Part shown: in pieces, positions 33,708-43,220 of the stretch | Layout: every line of letters starts with the position of its first letter | Numbering within the stretch: the stretch's first letter is position 1 | Position numbers and translations under genes: made by a program | From: Sphingobacterium paucimobilis HER1398 | GTDB lineage: Bacteria; Bacteroidota; Bacteroidia; Sphingobacteriales; Sphingobacteriaceae | Direction of reading: 5' to 3' | Length of the DNA: 64,000 nt | Assembly (NCBI RefSeq): GCF_000416985.1 | Contig: NZ_ATDL01000014.1 | Location: forward strand, 352,945-416,944 | Notes under the pieces: model-generated | Databases searched by the model: none | The model's input: the letters and a program-made list of their open reading frames with translations, nothing else | What the model was told of the DNA's origin: nothing

Positions 33708-34994
33708 CTAAGATAATTTCTTAAGCGCAGTGTTAATAGCGCTTGCCTTCAAGAGACATTCGTTGTATTCGTCTTCGACAATGGCATTATAGGTCAGCGC
33801 GCCTCCCGTATGAAAAGAGAGGTATTGTTCGGTTTGATTGTACAGAATCGTTCGGATCACCACATTAAAATCAAAGTCACCATCGGGACAAAAATAACCT
33901 ATTGCACCGGAGTACACCCCCCTTTTAGAGGTTTCATACTTATCACACAGTTGCATAGCACTGATTTTTGGTGCGCCTGTCATTGACCCTGGAGGAAATA
34001 GATTTTTGATGACGCTAATATCCGAGAGATTAGTTTTTTTTATTCCAGTAATAGTAGAAATCAGTTGGTGGACCTGTTTAAAGGTATGTACTTCTAATTT
34101 TTTTGATGCTGTAACAGTACCAGGTTCTGAAGCTTGTGTCATATCATTGCGGACCAAATCCACAATCATTACGTTTTCTGCTATTTCCTTTGGATCATTT
34201 CGTAATTGATGTTTGATACGGTCGTCATCCACTTTATCTTTTCCACGTGGAGCTGTTCCTTTGATAGGCTGAGAGATCAGCTTTTTTCCTCTTTTTGCCA
34301 AAAAACGCTCGGGTGAGGCAGATAAGATAAACTTGTCGCCTAGTTTGAAGAATGTGGAAAATGGGGTAGGAGATATTCTATTAAGCTGTCTATAAGTGGA
34401 TGCTGGATCTATTTTGGCATGTTCAGCATAAAACTCCTGACAAAGATTTACTTCGTATATATCTCCTCGTTTTATGTGGTACATCATTTTAGAGAAGGTG
34501 CCAAAGTAAGCTTCTTTTGACATCCTTTGACGGATGTTAATAGGTGTTTTTTCTAATTCTTGATTTTTTTCTGTTAAACTTTGTGCTTGTATACACTCAA
34601 AAATATGATGGGGGTTGTCTCCGTCAATTTCTATACTGCTTTTGAAAAACTTGATAATGGTTTTTGGTACAAAGAAGTATGCGTCAGGAAATTTTAAGGG
34701 GTTAGGGAAGGAGGTGTGCAACCCTTCAAGTTCGTTTTTTAGGTCGTAACCAAAAAAGCCAAATACCCACTGTTGCGAATATTTGGCTCTAAAATTTTCA
34801 ATATGTTCAAAGGTTTTATGACTTGTTGCATAAAACTCTTCTTGGGCATCTACGGCTAAAATACAGTCAATTGAACTGTATTCATCGACGTAACCATTAG
34901 ATTGAAGATAACACAATTGTCCGAATTGCTGGGCCCATTGGAAAGCTCTAGCATCAAAAGATAGCCTGTCAACTTCGAAAATGGCTTTTGCCAT
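33708..34994 (-). CDS. pabB: Aminodeoxychorismate synthase component I
   Basis: 428 aa. Chorismate-binding enzyme family: RGDIYEVNLCQEFYAEH, SPERFLAKRGKKLISQPIKGTAPRG (two blocks) where the PIKGT motif with lysine marks PabB rather than TrpE, then VDLVRNDM, VHTFKQVHQLISTITG and the C-terminal FPPGSMTGAPK, GVYSGAIGYF. It aminates chorismate towards p-aminobenzoate for folate. The glutaminase subunit is not nearby. Its ATG is 3 bp after the purA stop, so purA-pabB are co-transcribed. Confidence 0.9.
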   Translation of the reverse strand: MAKAIFEVDRLSFDARAFQWAQQFGQLCYLQSNGYVDEYSSIDCILAVDAQEEFYATSHKTFEHIENFRAKYSQQWVFGFFGYDLKNELEGLHTSFPNPLKFPDAYFFVPKTIIKFFKSSIEIDGDNPHHIFECIQAQSLTEKNQELEKTPINIRQRMSKEAYFGTFSKMMYHIKRGDIYEVNLCQEFYAEHAKIDPASTYRQLNRISPTPFSTFFKLGDKFILSASPERFLAKRGKKLISQPIKGTAPRGKDKVDDDRIKHQLRNDPKEIAENVMIVDLVRNDMTQASEPGTVTASKKLEVHTFKQVHQLISTITGIKKTNLSDISVIKNLFPPGSMTGAPKISAMQLCDKYETSKRGVYSGAIGYFCPDGDFDFNVVIRTILYNQTEQYLSFHTGGALTYNAIVEDEYNECLLKASAINTALKKLS

Positions 34995-34997
34995 GTT

Positions 34998-36272
34998 TTA
35001 TTTCAAGACAATAGTTTGCGTACGATCTGGACCAACAGAAAGATATTTTATAGGCACTTCGAGTGCTTTTTCTAAATAAGCAATGTAGTTAGCCAAAGCT
35101 GCTGGAATTTCTTCTTTAGAACGAATACCTGTCAAGTCTTGGTTCCAGCCTTCTATTTCTTCGAGAATTGGCTCCGGTTTGATTGAGTTGATATCATAAG
35201 GCATGTAGTCGATCACCTCTCCATTGTATCTGTAATGCGTACAAGCGTAGATTTTCTCAAAAGTGTCAAGTACATCTGCTTTCATCATGACAAGCTCAGT
35301 AACACCGTTCAGCATAATTGCATATTTCAATGCAGGAATATCAATCCATCCTGTACGTCTTGCACGACCAGTAGTAGCTCCAAATTCATGTCCAAGTTGA
35401 CGTAATTGTTCACCTACTTCATCGTCTAGTTCGGTAGGGAAAGGACCTCCACCTACACGGGTACAATACGCTTTGAAAATACCTAATACTTCTCCAATTC
35501 GGTTTGGTGCTATCCCTAGACCTGTACAAGCCCCAGCTGTCGTGGTATTAGAAGATGTAACGAATGGATAAGAACCAAAGTCAATATCTAATAATGTGCC
35601 TTGCGCGCCTTCTGCCAACACCTTTTTTCCCTCTTTTAGATATTGGTTAACCAGGTGCTCTGAATCTACGTGAGGGATTGTTTTCAAGAATTCTATTGCT
35701 GCTAGAAAAGCATCTTCCCGCTCTTTAAAATCAGGAACTTCGCCGTAATGAGCCAAGATGTTTAAATGTTTTTCTTTCAATCTTTCATACCGCTCCATAA
35801 AGTCAGGAAGCGTAGTGTCGCCAACACGTAGACCATTTCTGCCGGTCTTATCCATATAGGTAGGGCCGATTCCTTTTAATGTAGAACCGATTTTTCCTGC
35901 ACCCATTTTGGACTCAGAAGCTGCATCCAATAACTGATGTGTAGGAAGAATTAAATGTGCTTTGCGAGCCAAAACTAATTTCCCTGTTCCTACAGGATCA
36001 AAACCAGCTGACTTTAAGTTGTCGAGCTCTCTTTTTAAAATAATTGGATCGATGACCACACCATTTCCAATTAAATTTAAAGTCTTAGGGTTAAAAATAC
36101 CTGAAGGGATAGTGTTTAAAACAAATTTTTTGTTGTCAAACTCTAACGTGTGTCCGGCATTAGGGCCACCTTGGAAACGAGCGATTAAATCATATTGTGG
36201 ACATAGTACATCCACGATCTTACCTTTACCCTCATCGCCCCACTGTAAGCCCAATAGCACATCAACTTGCAT
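34998..36272 (-). CDS. purA: Adenylosuccinate synthase
   Basis: 424 aa. PurA joins IMP and aspartate with GTP hydrolysis, the first step from IMP to AMP. Signatures: LGLQWGDEGKGKIVDVL with the catalytic Asp and Lys, PNAGHTLEF with the catalytic His, GIGPTYMDKTGRNGLRVGD region, QGTLLDIDFGSYPFVTSSNTT in two blocks, and TTGRARRTGWID. The neighbouring pabB start follows after 3 bp. The preceding gene on this strand (Fur type) is 227 bp away with an inverted repeat between. Confidence 0.97.
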   Translation of the reverse strand: MQVDVLLGLQWGDEGKGKIVDVLCPQYDLIARFQGGPNAGHTLEFDNKKFVLNTIPSGIFNPKTLNLIGNGVVIDPIILKRELDNLKSAGFDPVGTGKLVLARKAHLILPTHQLLDAASESKMGAGKIGSTLKGIGPTYMDKTGRNGLRVGDTTLPDFMERYERLKEKHLNILAHYGEVPDFKEREDAFLAAIEFLKTIPHVDSEHLVNQYLKEGKKVLAEGAQGTLLDIDFGSYPFVTSSNTTTAGACTGLGIAPNRIGEVLGIFKAYCTRVGGGPFPTELDDEVGEQLRQLGHEFGATTGRARRTGWIDIPALKYAIMLNGVTELVMMKADVLDTFEKIYACTHYRYNGEVIDYMPYDINSIKPEPILEEIEGWNQDLTGIRSKEEIPAALANYIAYLEKALEVPIKYLSVGPDRTQTIVLK

Positions 36273-36437
36273 AACGTATTATTTTGAGATTAAAATTGAA
36301 TTTTAAAAAAACTAAAATGAGCACTCTGTCTAGCAGACCTAAAAACCATAGTGAATAGTCTTAAAACTAATTCCCAATACCAAGGAAAGTTTATCAATTG
36401 AAATTACTAAATGATAAACAGGTGCTGTAAAAACTAA

Positions 36438-36468
36438 GTTCGGAAAACTGATTGTCAATTTTCCGAAC
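36438..36468 (-). terminator. Inverted repeat downstream of the Fur-type gene
   Basis: GTTCGGAAAA (36438-36447) and TTTTCCGAAC (36459-36468) are exact complements with an 11-nt loop, between the Fur-type gene and purA. The minus strand continues TTAGTTTTT, a modest U tract; an operator role is also possible. Confidence 0.5.
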
Positions 36469-36499
36469 AAAAATACTATTTAAAATAAAGGTTGGAGAA

Positions 36500-36994
36500 T
36501 TAATTTGAAATTACTTTCGCCTTTCCTTTTTTCTCTTCTTTGCCTTTGGATTCTTGACAATCCTGGCATATCCCATATAGATTTAAGGAATGGTGTTTGA
36601 TGTCAAATTTAAGAAGTTCTCCTATCATACTCTGTATTTGGTGGATGCGAGGGTCACAAAACTCAACAACTTTATTACACTCGATACAGATTACATGGTC
36701 GTGTTGTTTATAACCATAGGATTTTTCAAATTGTGCCATATTGCGGCCAAATTGGTGCTTGGTCACTAAGTCGCAAGATACCAAAAGTTCTAAAGTATTG
36801 TACACTGTGGCTCTGCTCACACGATATTTCTTGTTCTTCATGTGGATATAAAGTGATTCCACATCAAAATGATCAGTACGAGAATAAATCTCCTCTAAAA
36901 TAGCGTAACGCTCAGGAGTCTTCCTCAGACTTTTATTCTCTAAGTAAGCTTCAAATATTTTTTTTACTGTACTGTAGTTCTCAGCTTGATTCAT
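36500..36994 (-). CDS. Fur-family metal-dependent transcriptional repressor
   Basis: 164 aa. N-terminal winged helix ([27 protein letters not shown], in two blocks, then [17 protein letters not shown]), then the dimerisation domain with [19 protein letters not shown] and [10 protein letters not shown], giving the two CxxC pairs of a structural zinc site. The sensor residues (His/Glu around QHDHVIC) are present. It could be Fur, PerR or Zur; the sequence alone does not decide. The last 17 residues are lysine rich. It follows the relA/spoT gene by 86 bp. Confidence 0.92.
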   Translation of the reverse strand: MNQAENYSTVKKIFEAYLENKSLRKTPERYAILEEIYSRTDHFDVESLYIHMKNKKYRVSRATVYNTLELLVSCDLVTKHQFGRNMAQFEKSYGYKQHDHVICIECNKVVEFCDPRIHQIQSMIGELLKFDIKHHSLNLYGICQDCQESKGKEEKKGKAKVISN

Positions 36995-37080
36995 GTTCTA
37001 ATATAAGGATTAAGACTTAAGCAAATTTACCAATTTATACGCTATTTCTAGCATGTTTGAAAATTCTGATAATCAAATGA

Positions 37081-39288
37081 TTAATTTTCAGATTCATACC
37101 TTGTTACACTTGTTATACCGCTTACCAGTTTCAGACGATTTATGAGGTCGTCCAAATGATCAAGATTGTTGATGTGGACCATAATATCTCCCTCAAAAAT
37201 GCCTTGGTTACTGGAAATCGACAAAGAGCGAATGTTTACCTTGAATTCCTGTGATATAACTGTAGTCAATTTATTTACAAGGCCGACATCATCAATTCCA
37301 ATAATCCGTATACCTGTAAGGAAAGAGGTTTCAATCTGTGAAGATGACCATTGTGCCTTCAGTATCCGGTAGCCATAGTTAGCCATAAGCTTTGACGCAT
37401 TAGGACAGGAGGTACGGTGTATTTTGATTCCATCGTTGACTGTGAGAAAGCCAAAAATATCATCACCAGGTATGGGGTTACAGCAGGGAGCTAAGGTATA
37501 ATCTACCTTTTGTAAATCATCACCGATTAGGATTGTCTCATTTTCCTTTTTGTTGATTTTCTCAACAAGTCCGGAGATATGAGAAGAGAATTGGTTGTTG
37601 TTGTGCTCATGTATTTTTTCGCTTGCGGCATATTCCCGAAGACTCTTTATATCAATGGATCCCTTGGCAACGTTGAAAAATAATTCCTGTGAACTTGGGA
37701 ATTTAAAATAGTTCGCTATTTTATTGATGTTATCCGTATTGTATGTGATTTTCAGGGATTTGAGTTTTCGTTCCAATATCTCTTTACCCTCTTCGGCAAT
37801 TTTCCTTTTTTCTTCTTTCAGTGAAGATCGGATTTTAGACTTGGCCTTGGCCGTAACGACAAAATTTAACCAATCCTCTTTGGGGGTTTGCTTGTTTGAT
37901 GTTATAATCTCGACCTGATCACCATTTTGTAGATGATGGCTCAAGGGAACCAATTTGTGGTTTACTTTGGCTCCGATACAAGTAGCACCAATATCAGAGT
38001 GTATTTCGAAAGCAAAATCTAATGCTGTTGCTCCATTAGGCAACTGTATTAAGGTGCCTTTAGGCGTAAAAATGAATATCTCGTCAGAGAATAAATTCAT
38101 TTTGAAATCATCGAGAAAATCGAGGGCATTTTGTTCAGGACTACCCAATATGTCTCTCACCTTTTGAATCCATTGATCAAGCCCATTGTCCGAATTAGAT
38201 TCTTTGTATTTCCAATGGGCAGCAAATCCCTTTTCTGCAATTTCATTCATCCGTTTGGTACGTATTTGTACTTCTACCCACTGTCCTTTCGGTCCCATGA
38301 CAGTAGTGTGCAAAGACTCATAGCCATTTCCCTTCGGTGTGGATACCCAATCTCTTAGACGGTCTGGGTTAGGTCGGTATAAATCGGTAATGATAGAGTA
38401 TACTTTCCAACACTCGGTTTTCTCTTTTTCATATTCAGAGTCGATAATGACACGGATAGCAAATAAATCATAGACCTCTTCAAAGGGAATTGATTTCTTA
38501 CGCATTTTATTCCATATAGAATGGATGGATTTTGGACGGCCGTAAATTTCAGCTTTAATCCCTTGTTCTATTAGTATTTCATTTATAGGAGCGATGAAGT
38601 TTGAAATAAACCTTTCTCGTTCTGCTTTTTTCTCATTGAGTTTTTTTGCAATGAACTTATAGGTGTCGGGATCGGTATATTTCATTGACAGGTCTTCAAG
38701 TTCAGATTTGATAGCGTAAAGACCTAACCGATGTGCCAAGGGGGCGTAAAGGTAGCTTGTTTCCGAAGCAATTTTGAGCTGTTTATGTCTAGCCATAAAT
38801 TCCATCGTTCGCATGTTATGAAGTCGATCTGCCAATTTGATGAGAATTACACGAACGTCATCAGCAAGTGTCAACAGCATCTTGCGGAAATTCTCTGCCT
38901 GCATAGAGCTGTTGGGGTCAAATACACCTGATATTTTAGTCAGACCATCAATTATCTTAGCAACTTTTTTACCAAATTGTGCCTCAATATCTTCTAATGT
39001 TAAGCTGGTATCCTCTACTACATCATGTAATAAAGAGCAGACGATAGAGGTTGTACCTAGGCCGATTTCTTCTGCAGCGATTTGCGCCACAGCGATAGGG
39101 TGATAGATATAAGGCTCTCCAGACTTTCTACGCATATCCTTGTGGCTTTCCAAAGCAAGATCAAAGGCTTTTCGGATTTCTTGCTTATCACCTTTCTGCA
39201 AAGTAGGTTTGCACGCACGTAATAAAGCCCTATATCGTTTTCTTATTTCTTTGTTTTCCGCCTCAATATCAATCACATAATCTGCCAT
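37081..39288 (-). CDS. Bifunctional (p)ppGpp synthetase/hydrolase, RelA/SpoT family
   Basis: 735 aa. HD hydrolase domain with IYHPIAVAQIA and LLHDVVEDT (H88, D89) intact, so it can degrade (p)ppGpp. Synthetase domain about 240-355 (EIYGRPKSIHSIWNKM, YDLFAIRVI, GNGYESLHTTVMGP, EVQIRT). TGS domain about 400-460 (IFTPKGTLIQLPNGATALDFAF in two blocks), a cysteine-bearing zinc-finger-like region (LAPCCNPIPGDDIFGF), and a C-terminal ACT domain. This is the long Rel type found in Bacteroidota and controls growth under starvation. Monocistronic by spacing; the Fur-type gene follows. Confidence 0.95.
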   Translation of the reverse strand: MADYVIDIEAENKEIRKRYRALLRACKPTLQKGDKQEIRKAFDLALESHKDMRRKSGEPYIYHPIAVAQIAAEEIGLGTTSIVCSLLHDVVEDTSLTLEDIEAQFGKKVAKIIDGLTKISGVFDPNSSMQAENFRKMLLTLADDVRVILIKLADRLHNMRTMEFMARHKQLKIASETSYLYAPLAHRLGLYAIKSELEDLSMKYTDPDTYKFIAKKLNEKKAERERFISNFIAPINEILIEQGIKAEIYGRPKSIHSIWNKMRKKSIPFEEVYDLFAIRVIIDSEYEKEKTECWKVYSIITDLYRPNPDRLRDWVSTPKGNGYESLHTTVMGPKGQWVEVQIRTKRMNEIAEKGFAAHWKYKESNSDNGLDQWIQKVRDILGSPEQNALDFLDDFKMNLFSDEIFIFTPKGTLIQLPNGATALDFAFEIHSDIGATCIGAKVNHKLVPLSHHLQNGDQVEIITSNKQTPKEDWLNFVVTAKAKSKIRSSLKEEKRKIAEEGKEILERKLKSLKITYNTDNINKIANYFKFPSSQELFFNVAKGSIDIKSLREYAASEKIHEHNNNQFSSHISGLVEKINKKENETILIGDDLQKVDYTLAPCCNPIPGDDIFGFLTVNDGIKIHRTSCPNASKLMANYGYRILKAQWSSSQIETSFLTGIRIIGIDDVGLVNKLTTVISQEFKVNIRSLSISSNQGIFEGDIMVHINNLDHLDDLINRLKLVSGITSVTRYESEN

Positions 39289-39433
39289 AAGAACCTTTTA
39301 ATTAATTTCGTAATTTCAATCAAAAATTGTAATTTTATAGTTAGGGGCAAAAAACTTAATTGTTTTGATGCCTGCCTGATATAAATATACGAAAAAATAA
39401 AGATTTTTTAACGAATCAATAGTCAAAAAAGCA

Positions 39434-40087
39434 ATGTGTAGCTGGAGATTTACAAGGGTTTTAATTATTCTGTTGGCCTTGGGCAAATTAGCTACGGGCC
39501 AAGAACAGATGCCGCTTTTGACTATGCCACATTATGGGGAAGGCAGACCTGAAGTGGTAGGATATTACCTGACAACAAAATTGGAGTCTGGTGAAGTTGT
39601 TCCCTGGTTTCCAATTGAGGAAGTCGTCGTTCGGGCGATACGAGAATGGAAAAGTGAAGCCGAGAAGAACCAATATTTTAAGTTAAAAAGAAACGTGTTG
39701 CGGGTGCTGCCTTATGCTATTTATGCTCAACGGAGATATGAACAGTTGGATCGAGATTTAGCACTGGTCAGCAGTAAAAAAGAAGAAAATGCCTTGATAA
39801 GAGCTTGTGAACAAGAGATAAAAGAAAAGATTAACAATGAAGTAAAGAACCTATCGGTTTCACAAGGCAAGATACTTATCAAGTTGATAGAGAGACAAAC
39901 AGGTAATACGAGTTACGATTTAGTCAAAGATATGAAAGGTGGTATTACAGCTTTTGTTTATCAGGGGGTCGCTCGTGTTTTTGGACATAATTTGAAAAGC
40001 ACCTATGATCCAGCTGAAGATTTTGAAATTGAAAATATTATCCGTGAGTATGAACGGGTAAGACCTATTAATAAACCTTATCAATAA
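39434..40087 (+). CDS. DUF4294 family exported protein
   Basis: 217 aa. Hydrophobic N-terminus (about 5-22) compatible with a signal peptide. The rest matches the DUF4294 pattern of Bacteroidota: EEVVVRAIREWKSEAEKNQYFKLKRNVLRVLPYA (two blocks), YEQLDRDLALV, SVSQGKILIKLIERQTGNTSYDLVK and the ITAFVYQGVARVFGHNLKSTYDP tail. Function is unknown. It is divergent from relA/spoT and 11 bp before the glutathione peroxidase gene, with which it is likely co-transcribed. Confidence 0.85.
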   Translation: MCSWRFTRVLIILLALGKLATGQEQMPLLTMPHYGEGRPEVVGYYLTTKLESGEVVPWFPIEEVVVRAIREWKSEAEKNQYFKLKRNVLRVLPYAIYAQRRYEQLDRDLALVSSKKEENALIRACEQEIKEKINNEVKNLSVSQGKILIKLIERQTGNTSYDLVKDMKGGITAFVYQGVARVFGHNLKSTYDPAEDFEIENIIREYERVRPINKPYQ

Positions 40088-40098
40088 TAATAGTACTT

Positions 40099-40596
40099 AT
40101 GGAGAACAATATTTACAGCTTTAAAGCCCTTGAATTTTCTGGAAAGGAACGATCTTTGGAGGACTTCGAAGGTAAGGTTGTTCTTATAGTCAATACGGCG
40201 AGTGGTTGTTTTTTTCGGAAACAATTTAAGACATTAGAAAGGTTATACCAGCAATTCAAAGACCAAGGATTGGAGATTTTGGCCTTCCCTTCCAATGATT
40301 TTAGAAACCAGGAGCCTCGTACAGGTCTCAATCTTGAGACCTATTGTAAAATAAGAGAACAAATCACATTCCCCGTTTTTAAAAGAATTCATGTCAAAGG
40401 AGACTATGTTCATCCATTGTATAACTTTTTGTCGAACAAAGAGTTGAATGGGGTCTTGGACAGTACGCCACAGTGGAATTTTCATAAATACTTAGTCGAC
40501 CGAAAGGGAAAGGTGGTTGATTTTTATTATACATTTACGAGTCCTATGTCTAATCGTATTCAGACAAGAATTAGACAGCTCTTAGCTGAGGAATGA
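40099..40596 (+). CDS. Glutathione peroxidase-family thiol peroxidase
   Basis: 165 aa. Thioredoxin-fold GPx: peroxidatic C37 in VNTASGCFF, Q71 in NQEP, and W126/N127 in WNFHKYL complete the catalytic tetrad. The usual FPCNQF is FPSNDF here, so the cysteine found there in many family members is Ser65, and the segment after C37 (FFRKQF) also differs from the common GFTPQY. It should reduce hydroperoxides using thioredoxin or another thiol. Follows a DUF4294 gene by 11 bp. Confidence 0.88.
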   Translation: MENNIYSFKALEFSGKERSLEDFEGKVVLIVNTASGCFFRKQFKTLERLYQQFKDQGLEILAFPSNDFRNQEPRTGLNLETYCKIREQITFPVFKRIHVKGDYVHPLYNFLSNKELNGVLDSTPQWNFHKYLVDRKGKVVDFYYTFTSPMSNRIQTRIRQLLAEE

Positions 40597-40773
40597 TTTT
40601 TTTCATCAGTTTGTCATAAAAAATGTCCAGCTTGGTTTCTGTTTGATTCCTATATTAGATAAAAAATATAATTTGCCTAAGTTTGAGACTTAGGAGTAGA
40701 TCTGGATGTGATAGAGTGATTTCAGTATGTTGATTTTGGCGGAAGTTCTCTAGAAAATATAAAACGAAAACGG

Positions 40774-41493
40774 ATGAAATTAGATTTGTTGGTTATGACA
40801 GTGCATCCTGATGATGCAGAATTGGGAGCGGGAGGTACTATTGCTAAGTACGTTGCCGAAGGAAAGAAGGTTGGTGTTATAGATTTGACAAGAGGAGAGT
40901 TGGGGACTCGAGGTACAGCGGATACTAGAGCACAAGAAGCTGAGGAAGCAGCTCGAATTCTTGGTGTGACGCTGCGAGAAAACTTGGGGCTTAGAGACGG
41001 TTTCTTTACAAACGAAGAGGTAAGCCAAAAGGTTATAATACGGGCTATTCGTAAGTATAGACCAGAAATCGTCATTACGAATGCATTAGATGATAGGCAT
41101 CCCGATCATGGGAGAGCAAGCAAACTTGTTAATGATGCTCTATTCTTGTCAGGGCTTAGGCGTATTGAAACGGAGGATAATAATATAGCCCAAGAGGCTT
41201 TCAGACCAAGATTACAGCTTCAATTGATTCAGGATAAGTATATTCAACCCGATGTTATTTTGGATATCAGTTCGTATTGGGATTTAAAAGAAAAGTCAAT
41301 ATTAGCTTATAAAACGCAATTCAATGCATCGAATACCGATGATGGACCACAGACCTATATATCTAATCCTGACTTTATGGCTTATACGAAAGGGAGAGCT
41401 AAGGAATTTGGGCGTAATATACAGGTGGCTTATGCTGAAGGGTTCACGTCAAGGAAATTATTAGGGGTAAGTGATTTATTTGAGCTTATATAG
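40774..41493 (+). CDS. bshB1: Bacillithiol biosynthesis deacetylase BshB1
   Basis: 239 aa of the PIG-L/LmbE zinc deacetylase fold. The zinc motif HPDDAELG is at 11-18, followed by GGTIAKYV and the TRGELGTRGTADTR stretch typical of BshB1, a second metal histidine region DDRHPDHGRAS, and the C-terminal YAEGFTSRKLLG. It removes acetate from GlcNAc-malate in the second step of bacillithiol synthesis, so the organism probably uses bacillithiol as low-molecular-weight thiol. Ends immediately before a palindromic terminator shared with ribF. Confidence 0.94.
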   Translation: MKLDLLVMTVHPDDAELGAGGTIAKYVAEGKKVGVIDLTRGELGTRGTADTRAQEAEEAARILGVTLRENLGLRDGFFTNEEVSQKVIIRAIRKYRPEIVITNALDDRHPDHGRASKLVNDALFLSGLRRIETEDNNIAQEAFRPRLQLQLIQDKYIQPDVILDISSYWDLKEKSILAYKTQFNASNTDDGPQTYISNPDFMAYTKGRAKEFGRNIQVAYAEGFTSRKLLGVSDLFELI

Positions 41494-41531
41494 GGTATTA
41501 GGGCTTATTTTTTGAAATAAGCCCTAATACC
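41494..41531. terminator. Bidirectional palindromic terminator, bshB1 / ribF
   Basis: Arms 41494-41510 and 41515-41531 are exact 17-bp complements with loop TTTG. The right arm and loop encode the last codons of ribF, and the ribF stop (41505-41507) lies in the left arm. Confidence 0.8.
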
Positions 41532-42482
41532 TTCTTCATCCACTTTTATTTGCTGTTGCATTTCCTCTAAGGAATCAAAACGCTCGTCGTGACGCATAAA
41601 TTGCATGAATTTTACCCGTATCGTCTTTGTATATAGATCTTCTTTGAAATCTAATAGGTTGACCTCTATTTTTCGATTCATTCCATCTACGGTCGGTCGG
41701 GTGCCAATATAGCACATCCCCTGCGCTGTGTTTTCCGGCTTAAGAGCATGATAGATTCCTGATTCAATAGAAGGTACACTAGGGTATACTTCCACCTCGA
41801 CAGCATATATTCCATAAGCCGGAATCAGCTTATGGGTTTCGTGGACATGAATATTGGCTGTAGGGAAGCCGATCTGTCTACCAATTTGATCTCCTCGGAT
41901 AACAGTTCCTGTCAATTCAAACGGATAGCCTAAGTATTTGTTTGCTGTAAGAATATCACCTTTTATGAGCGATTCTCTTACGCGAGTTGACGAAACAGCG
42001 ACATCGTCAATGTCTTGTTTGGGGATTTCTTGGACTTGAAAATCAAATATAGTAGAGAAATGAATGAGATCCTTAATAGAACCTTTTCGATCTTTACCAA
42101 AATGATGGTCATATCCCAATATAATTGATTTTGTCCCCAACTTGTTGACCAAAACATTTCTGATATATTCCTCTGCACTTTGGTTTGAAAAATCTCTCGT
42201 AAAGGGGGTGATGATAAGATGATCGATTCCCGCAAGAGCTAACTGATGCGTTTTTTCTTCAATATCGTTGATCAGCCGAAGTCCCTCATCATCAGGGTTG
42301 ATAATGAGACGAGGGTGGGGAAAAAATGTTAAGAGGACAGATTCTCCACCAAGTTCCTTGGCACAGTTAACCAATTTTTTTAATATTTTTTGGTGACCTA
42401 TGTGTACCCCATCAAATGTACCTATAGTGACTATGGCATTTTCTAGCGGAGCAAACTCGTCTAGGTTTCTATATATTTTCAT
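41505..42482 (-). CDS. ribF: Bifunctional riboflavin kinase / FAD synthetase
   Basis: 325 aa. The N-terminal FAD synthetase domain (about 1-180) has the nucleotidyltransferase motif TIGTFDGVHIGHQ and the SSTRVRESLIKGD block. The C-terminal flavokinase domain (about 185-310) has GQIGRQIGFPTANI, GIYAVEV and GTRPTVDG, and EVNLLDF. It makes FMN and FAD from riboflavin in the cytoplasm. It is the last gene of an ftsX-DUF3098-uppP-truB-ribF operon; truB ends 12 bp upstream, a pairing common in bacteria. Confidence 0.95.
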   Translation of the reverse strand: MKIYRNLDEFAPLENAIVTIGTFDGVHIGHQKILKKLVNCAKELGGESVLLTFFPHPRLIINPDDEGLRLINDIEEKTHQLALAGIDHLIITPFTRDFSNQSAEEYIRNVLVNKLGTKSIILGYDHHFGKDRKGSIKDLIHFSTIFDFQVQEIPKQDIDDVAVSSTRVRESLIKGDILTANKYLGYPFELTGTVIRGDQIGRQIGFPTANIHVHETHKLIPAYGIYAVEVEVYPSVPSIESGIYHALKPENTAQGMCYIGTRPTVDGMNRKIEVNLLDFKEDLYTKTIRVKFMQFMRHDERFDSLEEMQQQIKVDEEGIRAYFKK

Positions 42483-42494
42483 TAGAAATTACAA

Positions 42495-43220
42495 TCAACT
42501 TTTGTTTTCCATTCTGTCTTTTTGAGTACGAATGGCTTGTATTAATTCTTCTAGGTTCCAAGCTTTATCAACATGGAATTCTCCGCTCATCGTACGTCGC
42601 AATGACGAGAGATGAGCACCGTTATTTAATAATTTTCCGAAATCATGAGCTATGGAACGAATGTAAGTCCCTTTTGAACACTTTATTCGAAAATGTACAA
42701 TGGGAAAATCTATTTTTTCAATATCAAAGGCATGTATAAAAACTTTTCTTGCCTTTAATTCCACCTCTTCCCCTCGCCGCGCTTTTTCGTAAACCCGCTC
42801 TCCATTTATCTTTAATGCGGAATGCGCAGGGGGAAACTGGTTGATTTCTCCTAAGAAAGATTTTGCGGTACTTTTTATGGCCTCTTCTGTAATTCCAGAG
42901 AGGTCAAATGTATTGTCGATTTCTGTTTCTAGGTCGTAAGATGGTGTCGTTGCTCCAAGTGTAATGGTGCCCGTGTATTCTTTGTCTTCTGCTTGAAACA
43001 AGTCTATTTTCTTAGTCAACTTGCCTGTGCAGACGATCAGTAGCCCCGTGGCTAGAGGATCAAGAGTTCCTGCATGACCAACTTTCAACTTCAGTGGTTT
43101 CATCGTATTCCTTAATTTCCCTACAACATCAAAGCTGGTCCAGGAAACCGGTTTGTCTACCAATAATAGTTCACCTTCGGCAAACGAAAAGTGCCTGTTT
43201 GAATCTTGCGTAACTTCCAT
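42495..43220 (-). CDS. truB: tRNA pseudouridine-55 synthase
   Basis: 241 aa. TruB converts U55 in the T loop of tRNAs to pseudouridine. Signatures: LLLVDKPVSWTSFDVV, the catalytic D54 in GHAGTLDPLATGLL, the Tyr of KEYTGTITLG, and CSKGTYIRSIAHDFG. It overlaps uppP by one base (start of truB within the uppP stop, ATG/TAA type), so translation is coupled. Downstream is ribF. Confidence 0.95.
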   Translation of the reverse strand: MEVTQDSNRHFSFAEGELLLVDKPVSWTSFDVVGKLRNTMKPLKLKVGHAGTLDPLATGLLIVCTGKLTKKIDLFQAEDKEYTGTITLGATTPSYDLETEIDNTFDLSGITEEAIKSTAKSFLGEINQFPPAHSALKINGERVYEKARRGEEVELKARKVFIHAFDIEKIDFPIVHFRIKCSKGTYIRSIAHDFGKLLNNGAHLSSLRRTMSGEFHVDKAWNLEELIQAIRTQKDRMENKS

